Assembly (NCBI GenBank): GCA_002007425.1
Contig: MUGK01000042.1
Location: 1 to 44,300 of the forward strand
Length of the DNA stretch: 44,300 nt
Direction of reading: 5' to 3'
Source: Chromatiales bacterium USCg_Taylor
GTDB taxonomy: Bacteria; Pseudomonadota; Gammaproteobacteria; JACCXJ01
Shown: in pieces, positions 1 through 7,990 of the stretch
Layout: each line of letters opens with the position of its first letter
Position numbering within the stretch: the first letter of the stretch is position 1
The notes under the pieces: model-generated
Database searches by the model: none
The model's input: only the letters and a program-made list of their open reading frames with translations
What the model was told of the DNA's origin: nothing
Program-made: the position numbers and the translations under genes

Positions 1-147
1 TTCTTTGCTCATGGTGCTAAGATCGCATATTCATGATCAATTGGCGATCCCCCTGCAAACAATTTTTTCACAGCCTCTGAGAGGAAGATCCGTCTGTGAG
101 GGAAGCCGCTTGATCTATTTTCATGCCTATTGACGGAGGCTCTCGCT

Positions 148-2550
148 TCAGGATGCGCCGAGGATGATCGACCGGTAGAGACCCTTCCAGCGCTGGCGGT
201 CGAGCTCGGTCCGCGCAATGCGCAGCGACGATTGCGCCAGCTGATCTCCGAGCGTCGGGTCCGAGTGCAGGCGCAGAACCGCATCAGCAAGGGATTGGGC
301 GTCCAACCGGGTCAATAGCACATCCTCCTCGTGCCGGAACATCTGGCCAAATGGCTGTTCAGGCAGTATGCAAGGTTTGCCCATGGCCATGGCTTCTGCT
401 ACGGCCTGCGGAAATCCTTCTGCCCTCGAAGGCAGGATCAGCGCATCGGCGTGATCATAGAGCGCCGGCAAGTCCTCGCTCTGCACAAAGCCGACGTAGT
501 TTCGATTGCCTTGCTCCTCCACCGGAAAGTTTCCCGCGAACACGAATTCGACCTGGGGCCGCTTCTCGCGCACGAGATCAGCGGCGTGCTCGATCAAATC
601 GTAGCCTTTCTCCAGCGACTTCCTGCCTACATACAGAAAACGCACGCACCCGGATGAGTTGCGTTCCCGCTTCGGTGAAAACTTCTCCAGGTCAACGCCT
701 CTGATGCAGACCTTGGCCTTGGTGCCGTCGATCACGATTTTCTGAATCCGTTTTAGTTCCCACGGCGACATCGTGATGATTTCATCCACGAGCGCCATGC
801 TCAAGGTCTGGTCCAGCAATTCACGGCCGAGGTTTTTGGGCTCCTCATCATAGGTGCCCAGCAATTTGCGCACGCCTATCTCGTCTCCCGCGAATCGCAA
901 AACGCTGCGGCAAGGCAGGAGCCGGCCTATTACGCCGATGGCGAAACCCACCGTCACTGCGCCAAAAATATTGGTCACCACATCGGGACGAATCACGTTG
1001 GCCAGCTCTAGGGCTTCGGAAAACAATATATCGGTCCTTGTCCCTTCATTGGTTCGCGCAGAAGGCTCGAAATGCGTGATGCCGTAACGAGCGCAGAGGG
1101 TTCGCAGACTTTCCCTGGCGAACGGTGGTACCGGGCCGGTCATCATGTAGATCTCGGCCTGCTGGTGGATCTCCTCGAACAGATCGGGAAAGATGTATTT
1201 CGCCCGTGTGTCCCAGATCCCTTCGCGGAACTCCCAGGGTCCCAGATACAATACCCTTTTTCTGGATCCGTCTGCCGTGCCAGGCTCTTTGACAAGCAAG
1301 TCCGCCGACGCAAGCGGGAAGTCCCTTGGGAGACTCCGTAACGGATTATCGCTCAGGCTTCCATTGGAACGAAACACATCCACTAAAGTCATCTTCAGGG
1401 ACCAGGAATGCAGGGTCACTTGTTTCCGGGCGAATTTCAACAGCGTCTTGCTTTGATTCAGCTTGTCCCTGAGCGATTGCTCGCGCAGCCCTGGTCCAAA
1501 CAGAAAGCGCCAGCCCCGGTAGGGTAACTTGAGTGCCGCAAGGTAAGAACGTGCGGCCTCCGTAAAGTACTTCGACAGTACAAGGGCTCGCGAGCTACCG
1601 CACCGTGCTTTCTCGTCCTTGGTCTGTTCCAGCAGCTTCTTTAATTGATCATGGCGCTGCGTAACCGCCTTAAGCCGCGCGCGCAGTTGGAGGTCCTCCG
1701 AGCCGTGGGTTTCGATACATTTCCTCCATCCAATTTGTTCGTCGCAGAAACGCAGATACTCGTTAACACAGTCCCGGATTTTTTCCGTAACCCTGATCGC
1801 GCCTGAAAGCCCCCTCAGTTCTTCATAGATCTTCACCGTCAGCGGGCTGGCGGGAGGACTTGCCTGTATGGTACGGTTCAGTTCCGGCCTCACGACGTTA
1901 CTCGAGCCGAGCAGGGGTTCGACGCTAATTTCGGCCGCGGGACTGTCTTGGACATAGGCGAGCAGATCCCGAACCACCTGTGCCGGACGCGCGCCCAAAT
2001 CTTCATAATGCACCAGGCAGAGCTCGCCCTGCATATGCGAAAAGGATACGGCGACCCGGTTCAGCCAGATGGCCTCGCCGATGGCGGCATCCAACCCGTA
2101 GGTTTTGTGAATAGAGTTGGCGACGGAGCTTGGGTGGCGCAGGCAGAAAACGTAACGGGTGGAGATGTCCAGATCGACACAGATCTCCTGCCACAACGGA
2201 ATCAGAAGCGATAGCCGGGGGTCCTTGATGCCCCAGAGGCCATTGTGCCGTGCCATCGTGGTTTCGACGTAGGCCCTTAGTTTCGTCTTCGCGGCGGATA
2301 CCGCCGGATGGTTCGTCCAGTCGGCGGGAAATGGCACGGCGGCACCGACTATGCCATGACAACCCAGCGCATCCAGTAAAGCCTGGTGGGTCTCCACGAC
2401 ATACCGGTCCTCCCAATAGCCTGCCGGATTAGCCTGGTTGGCAGGGATCAGATCGGTCGATAAGCCAACCCCTGCACGGTGCAGGATCTGCATGACGAGC
2501 GATGTGCCGCTTCTGCCCGGGCCTAATACGAACACAATGGCGAACTTCAT
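148..2550 (-). CDS. Sulfotransferase-glycosyltransferase (GT4) fusion protein
   Basis: This 800-residue protein joins two enzymes. Residues 1-280 resemble PAPS-dependent sulfotransferases: the 5'-phosphosulfate loop GPGRSGTSLV lies at 10-19, KDPR at 109-112 and a 3'-phosphate motif (FCLRHPSSVANSIHK) at 135-149. Residues about 285-390 are charged and probably helical, like a coiled-coil linker. Residues about 430-795 form a GT-B glycosyltransferase of the GT4 type, with VGRKSLEKGYDL at 641-652 and the EX7E pair E711/E719. The likely role is to add a sugar and sulfate the same glycan, in the cytoplasm before export. It is the last gene of the minus-strand glycan operon that lies wholly in the window. 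The ATG at 2550 follows a GA-rich stretch. Substrates cannot be read from sequence. Confidence 0.85.
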   Translation of the reverse strand: MKFAIVFVLGPGRSGTSLVMQILHRAGVGLSTDLIPANQANPAGYWEDRYVVETHQALLDALGCHGIVGAAVPFPADWTNHPAVSAAKTKLRAYVETTMARHNGLWGIKDPRLSLLIPLWQEICVDLDISTRYVFCLRHPSSVANSIHKTYGLDAAIGEAIWLNRVAVSFSHMQGELCLVHYEDLGARPAQVVRDLLAYVQDSPAAEISVEPLLGSSNVVRPELNRTIQASPPASPLTVKIYEELRGLSGAIRVTEKIRDCVNEYLRFCDEQIGWRKCIETHGSEDLQLRARLKAVTQRHDQLKKLLEQTKDEKARCGSSRALVLSKYFTEAARSYLAALKLPYRGWRFLFGPGLREQSLRDKLNQSKTLLKFARKQVTLHSWSLKMTLVDVFRSNGSLSDNPLRSLPRDFPLASADLLVKEPGTADGSRKRVLYLGPWEFREGIWDTRAKYIFPDLFEEIHQQAEIYMMTGPVPPFARESLRTLCARYGITHFEPSARTNEGTRTDILFSEALELANVIRPDVVTNIFGAVTVGFAIGVIGRLLPCRSVLRFAGDEIGVRKLLGTYDEEPKNLGRELLDQTLSMALVDEIITMSPWELKRIQKIVIDGTKAKVCIRGVDLEKFSPKRERNSSGCVRFLYVGRKSLEKGYDLIEHAADLVREKRPQVEFVFAGNFPVEEQGNRNYVGFVQSEDLPALYDHADALILPSRAEGFPQAVAEAMAMGKPCILPEQPFGQMFRHEEDVLLTRLDAQSLADAVLRLHSDPTLGDQLAQSSLRIARTELDRQRWKGLYRSIILGAS

Positions 2551-2596
2551 GCTCCCTCTTGCCTACCGTTGTGTGAGCAAGGTCCTGCGTTCTTGG

Positions 2597-2965
2597 TCAA
2601 TCCCGGCTCGCATCACGCCTATTGGGGACAATCGCACGCTCCAGCAGCCGCCTGACCAGGCGATAGGAACGCCCGAATAGGCGATATGAACGCCTGACCA
2701 CGCGATATGGGAGCGGAAGGCCCAGCGCCCTGAATGCCCTCAGAATGGTGCTCCCGGTACGGTAGGCCATGGAACTAAAATAAACGTTTAAATCGTCCCT
2801 ATTAATTTTCTCCAGCTCGGCATTGCGCACGCGCATTTCCTCGATCTGATCGGACAAATCCATTGCCATTACCAAACCGTCGTTGATCTGCTCGACCATC
2901 GCAGTCAATTCCTGCTCCAATTCGGCGTTACGTATAGCCAGCTCCGATTCTATGTTTGCACCCAC
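2597..2965 (-). CDS. Small coiled-coil, basic-tailed hypothetical protein
   Basis: I recognise no family. The first 45 or so residues are rich in E, L, A, N and Q in a heptad-like pattern that suggests a coiled coil. The last 50 are strongly basic and aromatic, with repeated RSYRLxxR-type segments. The frame is open from a TTG at 2974, but the GTG at 2965 sits about nine bases after AAGGAG, so I prefer it (122 residues). It starts just after the stop of the upstream sulfotransferase, so it is cotranscribed. The long linker of the following fusion protein has a comparable charged helical region, so this could be a scaffold or partner for the sulfotransferases. That role is inference. Confidence 0.55.
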   Translation of the reverse strand: MGANIESELAIRNAELEQELTAMVEQINDGLVMAMDLSDQIEEMRVRNAELEKINRDDLNVYFSSMAYRTGSTILRAFRALGLPLPYRVVRRSYRLFGRSYRLVRRLLERAIVPNRRDASRD

Positions 2966-2978
2966 CTCTTTCAACTCC

Positions 2979-4049
2979 TTATTCTATATCTCCGCGACCA
3001 TGACTTTCTTCTAAAATCGCCGCATGATGTACTTTGTCAGATGCAAAGAAGTCACGGCGAAATATTCTATGCCCGTTCCGATCCGCCATCTCCTGTCTCA
3101 GGCTCGACACCTGATCGGCCGGCAAACTGTTGTACCCACGGACGACGACGCCAGTCGTATCCGTATGCATGTCTTGCGCGACCTTGTCGCATTCGAATCC
3201 ATAGCCCAGTATCTCGAAATCTGACTTGAAGTATTCGTAGACCAGCCGCTGCGTTTCAGGCGTATATTTCGGTTGCACGAAATTCGCTGATCTTTCTCCT
3301 ACGTACGGCAACCAGATGTTCCTGCCAGCCAGGGATTCAACCAGCGGCCATTGTTCCTGGACCTTTTCAAGGTTGCCCACGAAATCGACAAAGATACCTT
3401 CGCTGTCTCTGATGAACAGGTTCTGATGGATGATATGGTTGTCTAGTTCCTGGAACGGCACGGCCACAAATTTCTTCACGAATTCGTTGAAATGTTCCTG
3501 CAGGGTATCCGGTCCCGGCTCAGGCAGCCGCCCCCAAAATGCGATCAAGCCACGGCGATCTCTCCCCGCGGCACGGCCGGTCATCCATCGATCCAGACCC
3601 ATGAGCGGCCCCTCAACGAACTTCGCCATGGACTTCCGGGCGGCCCTCTTCAACCTCGCCGCCAAGGAAGAATCAAAGCGATCGCCAAAGCGATCGCCGA
3701 TCCCAATGGTGCGGTAATAGCCGTTCGCGATGGCCACCCGGCGGCGCGCGTAGAATGACATCAGCCGGTCGTAGGGATTCCTGACGAAAGTGAATGTCGG
3801 GACTTCTTCCGCCCGGTAGTACTTCCTACGCTCGTTCCCTTGTGGCAACAGATCAATGACCTTGCCATCCGCCCGGATATTGCAGACGGCAAGGCGCATT
3901 GTCTTGCAGGCACATCGCGCTATGGTGATGTACGCGATGGAGTCATCGGCCAGCGGCAGAGCCAGATACGGCGAGTGCCTCTTCAGTTCCGCAGGGTAAT
4001 GATATCTCACCTGTTCATTCCCGGTCGAAGTCTTCAGGTATTCTTGCAC
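2979..4049 (-). CDS. Sulfotransferase family 2 protein (carbohydrate sulfotransferase-like)
   Basis: The protein resembles the Sulfotransfer_2 group, which moves sulfate from PAPS to sugar hydroxyls. A 5'-phosphosulfate-type loop (YITIARCACKTM) is followed by the 3'-phosphate motif FTFVRNPYDRLMSFYARR. A later LDNHIIHQNLF segment resembles the DxHxxxQ motif of HNK-1/chondroitin-type sulfotransferases. The frame is open to 4217, but that extension runs over the end of the upstream epimerase, which stops at 4066. It also reads like antisense translation, so I place the start at the GTG at 4049 (356 residues). No strong ribosome site is visible there, so the start is uncertain. It lies in the glycan operon and is the second predicted sulfotransferase. 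Confidence 0.75.
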   Translation of the reverse strand: MQEYLKTSTGNEQVRYHYPAELKRHSPYLALPLADDSIAYITIARCACKTMRLAVCNIRADGKVIDLLPQGNERRKYYRAEEVPTFTFVRNPYDRLMSFYARRRVAIANGYYRTIGIGDRFGDRFDSSLAARLKRAARKSMAKFVEGPLMGLDRWMTGRAAGRDRRGLIAFWGRLPEPGPDTLQEHFNEFVKKFVAVPFQELDNHIIHQNLFIRDSEGIFVDFVGNLEKVQEQWPLVESLAGRNIWLPYVGERSANFVQPKYTPETQRLVYEYFKSDFEILGYGFECDKVAQDMHTDTTGVVVRGYNSLPADQVSSLRQEMADRNGHRIFRRDFFASDKVHHAAILEESHGRGDIE

Positions 4050-4065
4050 GCCGGTGATCTCGTGC

Positions 4066-5055
4066 CTAGTCCGGCCCGCAGCCCTGTCGTATGAAGTACT
4101 CGACCGTTCTGCTGATACCGCCGCGCAGGTCCATGGTCGGGATCCAACCCAGGATCGATTCGGCCTTGCGGGTATCGGCGAAGTTGCGCATGACATCGCC
4201 CCTTCTGCGGGCCCCATACTCGATGCTCATTGTGATCCCCTTCTCCCTGAGTATTTCCGAAACGAGCTCCACGACCTCGGCGACCGTGTGCTCGCGACCA
4301 GTGGCAATGTGGAACAACTCCCCCGCAACGTCCCGCTCGATGGCGCGCAATACGGCATTGACGAGATCGTCAATGTAAATAAAATCGCGGCTCTGCTTTC
4401 CATCCCCGTAGATCTCGCAGGGCTGTCCGAGCAGCGCTTGGCGGATGAGCTTCGCGACTACGCTGGACTTGTGCCTGCACCCGGGGCCATAGACATTGCC
4501 GAACCGTAACGCGACCGTAGACAAGCCGAAGCTCTTAGCATACGCGCAGCAGTATCCCTCTCCCGCCAGCTTGCTCGCACCGTACGGGGACACCGGGCGC
4601 GCGGGGATCTCCTCATGCAGCGGCGGTTGTGCCTCGCCGATGGGTGCTCCCGACGAAGCGAAGAGGAATTTTCTCACGGAACTCTGGCGGGCGGCTTCCA
4701 GCATATTGAATGTCCCGATCACGTTGCTCTCCATGTCGGTCCGGGGATCCTCGACCGAAATTGGGACGCCGGTGCTGGCGGCCAAGTGAACGATACAGTC
4801 TACGCCATCGGCGCAGCGCAGTGCTGTATCAAAATCCCGTAGATCGCCCTCGACCAGGACCACACCGGTTGCCGCCCGGCAGTCTCCGGCGGGGCGCCGC
4901 GTAAACGCGGAAACCCTCCCGAGATCCTCCGCCGTACCCACCAGCAAGTTGTCGAGCACGCGAATCGCGGCGGCGGGCTCGGCCTGAAGGATGCGCCGGA
5001 TAAGTGCAGTGCCGATGAATCCACAACCACCGGTTATAAGGTATCTCGCCGGCAT
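4066..5055 (-). CDS. NAD-dependent nucleotide-sugar epimerase/dehydratase
   Basis: This is an extended short-chain dehydrogenase of the UDP-glucose 4-epimerase group (329 residues, usual length). The Rossmann motif GGCGFIG is at 9-15, an SSG segment at 134-136 supplies the catalytic Ser region, and YGASK at 158-162 gives the Tyr/Lys pair. RFGNVYGPG and DFIYIDDL are the usual substrate-domain signatures. It should interconvert or modify a nucleotide-linked hexose for the glycan assembled by this operon. The exact sugar (galactose-, GlcNAc- or uronate-type) cannot be assigned. It is followed 16 bases later by the sulfotransferase. Confidence 0.85.
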   Translation of the reverse strand: MPARYLITGGCGFIGTALIRRILQAEPAAAIRVLDNLLVGTAEDLGRVSAFTRRPAGDCRAATGVVLVEGDLRDFDTALRCADGVDCIVHLAASTGVPISVEDPRTDMESNVIGTFNMLEAARQSSVRKFLFASSGAPIGEAQPPLHEEIPARPVSPYGASKLAGEGYCCAYAKSFGLSTVALRFGNVYGPGCRHKSSVVAKLIRQALLGQPCEIYGDGKQSRDFIYIDDLVNAVLRAIERDVAGELFHIATGREHTVAEVVELVSEILREKGITMSIEYGARRRGDVMRNFADTRKAESILGWIPTMDLRGGISRTVEYFIRQGCGPD

Positions 5056-5091
5056 GCTATTACGATAGCCGCCGGCCGGATTGTACGTAAA

Positions 5092-6192
5092 TCACAATTT
5101 TTCCGCCCGTAGCTTTGCGTAAACGGGCAGCAAGTCATTCGCGACGATGCGTTCCCAATCGAATCGTTGGATCGCCGTTCGATTCACGGCAATCTCCTCG
5201 TGCAGATCCGGTTTGGCGCATATCTGATTCAGTCCAGCTACAACTCCCTGTGGCGAATTCTGAAATGGCGTGAAAGAGAAGCCGAAACGCGACGCGTAGT
5301 CCCTATGGCCGATGGTGTCCGAGGCCATAAACGGCAAGCCCGCGGCGCTGTATTCCAGAAACTTGAGGGACGGCGCCCTGGAAAACTTGTCGTATGGTAC
5401 GTAGGCGATCCCGGCGTCGTATTCGCACAGACGGACGTAGATTTCCTCCTGCGGCACCAGTCCTGTCAGCCTGATGCAATCGCACAGCCCGCTGCTAGCG
5501 ACCAGGTTACGTAGCTCCCCCAGGGCGTTCCCGCCGCCAATAATGTCTAGGGAAGGTCTTAGGCTATTGATGCGAGAAAACCTTGCGAACGCGCGGATCA
5601 ACAGTTCCAGTTGGCGTACCCGTGCGACACTGCCGATGTAGAGAAACTTCCGGGGCGTGCCGGCCGGCCTCCCAGCAGCCTTAAAGCGCCGCGTTTCCAC
5701 GCCCGGAGGCAGCTCCGTGATGTGCCTGAAGCGCAGGGGGAGATTGTCCTCGATGGTACCCAGGGAATGCGTGAAGACGTGATCGACAAAAAACTGGCAG
5801 AGAAAATAACGCCACAAGACGGCCGCGTGGGCGGCGTTACTGCTTACCAGAAGTGGCGAACGAAAGTCGAGGACCCGCTTAACCAGCGGGAGCGCCCGGC
5901 GCAGCCCGTAGAGGATCCGCAGGCAAAGCGGGTTATGAAACACATGCACGATCTCGGGTTTAAACCCCTGTAGCGCGCCGAAAATCTTTGCCGCCCTGGT
6001 CTCCGCTGAGCCAGCGCCTACGTCGCAGATATTGAGGTCGTCGTTTTTGTAAACGACTTCTTCGCCTGATTTCGGGTTACCCTGGCATAGCACCAGCACA
6101 TCGTGCCGTTGCGCAACATACTTCGGCATCAAATAGCTGTCCGTGCCCCCCAGGACACCGAATGCCGCTCGCATGATAAAGGCTATCCTCAT
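5092..6192 (-). CDS. Glycosyltransferase family 4 protein
   Basis: This 366-residue GT-B enzyme has an N-terminal acceptor domain beginning MRIAFIMRAAFGVLGG and a C-terminal nucleotide-sugar domain with FLYIGSVARVRQLELLIRAF and a SLKFLEYSAAGLPFMAS segment. The latter is the usual donor-binding loop, though the classic EX7E spacing is not obvious. The frame is open to 6279, but the ATG at 6192 follows AGGAAGG and matches where such proteins begin, while the extension would overlap the upstream gene. It probably adds one sugar of the repeat unit on the cytoplasmic face. Confidence 0.82.
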   Translation of the reverse strand: MRIAFIMRAAFGVLGGTDSYLMPKYVAQRHDVLVLCQGNPKSGEEVVYKNDDLNICDVGAGSAETRAAKIFGALQGFKPEIVHVFHNPLCLRILYGLRRALPLVKRVLDFRSPLLVSSNAAHAAVLWRYFLCQFFVDHVFTHSLGTIEDNLPLRFRHITELPPGVETRRFKAAGRPAGTPRKFLYIGSVARVRQLELLIRAFARFSRINSLRPSLDIIGGGNALGELRNLVASSGLCDCIRLTGLVPQEEIYVRLCEYDAGIAYVPYDKFSRAPSLKFLEYSAAGLPFMASDTIGHRDYASRFGFSFTPFQNSPQGVVAGLNQICAKPDLHEEIAVNRTAIQRFDWERIVANDLLPVYAKLRAEKL

Positions 6193-6203
6193 TTTTGGCC
6201 TTC

Positions 6204-7964
6204 CTATATCATGAGCTCCGTAAAACCTCGGCACACCTTTTTGGCATTCGTTTTCAGCAGCTCCGGGCTGGCACGCCACGTATGATCAGCGGTATCGATT
6301 CTTCGACTCACGACCATATTGAACTCATCCAAAGAGGCGATAACCAGGCGTCTCTCAGTCGCTTGCATGAGGAACGCGGTATCAGCAGTGCCGAACACCG
6401 AGTCCGGATAGCGGGTCCTCAGGAGCACGTCTTTCCTACCGCCGAGGGTATTTCCACACAGCCATAGTTCGTAATGCCCAGGCAACACGGTCAGCGCCGG
6501 AATCTTGAGCTGGCGGTCATAGGTGTCGCCTTCACCCTCGAACAAGTAGTACTTTGGAGGTTTGCCGAAGATGTCCGCGCCTACGGACCTCAAGTGCAGC
6601 ATCATGTCCAGAAGGTAGTTTTCACCGTAATAGTCGTCGTCATCCACTCGAAAGCAATACTCTCCTCTGGCCAAGACGTTGCCCAAATTCAGGCACGCAC
6701 CCGCGTACCGCTCCTCCGGGACATTGATAATTTGCACGTCATCCCTGCCCTGCGTGGCGCGAATAAGCTCCTCGGCACCGGCCAGGGATGTCCGATTAAT
6801 CACGAGGACCAGGTCCTTTTTGGGATAACTCTGGCCATCGAAGGTCTCCAGGCAACGAAATAACAACTCGATTCTGCGCGTCGGGGTGACGACCGTAGCC
6901 CCGGGGTACTCCTCCCACTCTGTCGAGATGCCGATCTTCCTGCAGATGTCCCTGAGCCGGTGGGAAAAGGTGTGCTGATGATAAACCGCCCGCCAACCGA
7001 GCTGGCCGCATTTTCTCCGGTATAGATCATCCCCCGCGAGTTTGCCGAGCTCGGCTTCCACGTCGGACGCATCGTCCCTCTCCATGACGATGCCCTGACG
7101 TACATCGTCCTGCGCGAGTCGGCCCGCGTGGATGACCGGTACCCTACACGCCGCCGTTTCCAGCACCGCCCACTGTTGGTCCGTCTTTGTACGCGGCGCG
7201 GAGTCCAGAAACAGAGCTGTCTTCGCGTATTTCACAGCCACCAGGCGGTTCGCGGCATCGACGCAGCCCAGGATGCAGGAGGAGAAGTCGGGGATTGCGG
7301 CCAGCTCTGATGCAGATACCTCGCGGCTCGAATCGATGATCTTTAATCCATATTTTGTAGCACGGCGTAGAACATCGAGGCTCTGCTTCTTATCCAGCAG
7401 ATCGGCGAGGCCATCATACAGCACACCGATGTCGAGGGCATCGGCATGGCCGAACACCCGGAACGGGTTGTAAATCTGCGGCTGGATCGCGGGCAGGAGG
7501 ACCTCCGCGTCCAGGCCGATGCTGCGCAGATCTTCCGTCTCACGCGTATCGGCGCAAAACATATAGTCGAAGCGCCTCGCGATCGACCGGAACAACCCGG
7601 CGAAAGTATGATCCTGGGTGTTCCACAGGACCGTTGGGATCCCGAGTGACTTTGCAAAGTCCAGCATGTCGGTGAGATCGGAACCCTCAGTACCGCCGGC
7701 TATGCGCCAGTCCGCGACCGATTCGTCCGGGCTGGCCTCGACAAGCACCAGGTCCGGCTTCCTCTCGCTGAGGAGTCCCTTCCAGCTCAAGGTGGTCATG
7801 GAGAGCAATTCCGCTTCATGCGCCAACCCGGAGCGCAGCCGCGCACCTGTGACGGCCGCTATGCAGAGCCCCGGCATCGCCTTCGGGCACGGGGCCGTGA
7901 ACGCCGGAACCACCGGCCTCCAGGCTACGATCCGGTCTATAATGTCTTCCCGTACTGAGCTCAT
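6204..7964 (-). CDS. Two-domain glycosyltransferase (CgeB-like GT-B plus GT2)
   Basis: The 586-residue protein has an N-terminal CgeB-like region (about 1-360; WNTQDHTFAGLF and a FCADTRETEDL segment). The C-terminal GT2 domain runs from about residue 370, with the entry strand GATVVTPTRRIELLFRCL and an acidic metal/nucleotide motif RVDDDDYYGENY. It is a paralogue of the gene immediately upstream, with the same order of segments and matching motifs. A double-domain enzyme could add two different sugars. It starts 26 bases after its paralogue ends and is followed 11 bases later by a GT4 gene, all in the glycan operon. Confidence 0.78.
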   Translation of the reverse strand: MSSVREDIIDRIVAWRPVVPAFTAPCPKAMPGLCIAAVTGARLRSGLAHEAELLSMTTLSWKGLLSERKPDLVLVEASPDESVADWRIAGGTEGSDLTDMLDFAKSLGIPTVLWNTQDHTFAGLFRSIARRFDYMFCADTRETEDLRSIGLDAEVLLPAIQPQIYNPFRVFGHADALDIGVLYDGLADLLDKKQSLDVLRRATKYGLKIIDSSREVSASELAAIPDFSSCILGCVDAANRLVAVKYAKTALFLDSAPRTKTDQQWAVLETAACRVPVIHAGRLAQDDVRQGIVMERDDASDVEAELGKLAGDDLYRRKCGQLGWRAVYHQHTFSHRLRDICRKIGISTEWEEYPGATVVTPTRRIELLFRCLETFDGQSYPKKDLVLVINRTSLAGAEELIRATQGRDDVQIINVPEERYAGACLNLGNVLARGEYCFRVDDDDYYGENYLLDMMLHLRSVGADIFGKPPKYYLFEGEGDTYDRQLKIPALTVLPGHYELWLCGNTLGGRKDVLLRTRYPDSVFGTADTAFLMQATERRLVIASLDEFNMVVSRRIDTADHTWRASPELLKTNAKKVCRGFTELMI

Positions 7965-7990
7965 TAGATGGTGATTGATTGCGGCGCGAA

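Noticed and set aside
1-12. Possible start of the next operon gene (ATG at 12, minus strand)
   Set aside because: Only four codons are visible and there is no clear ribosome site.
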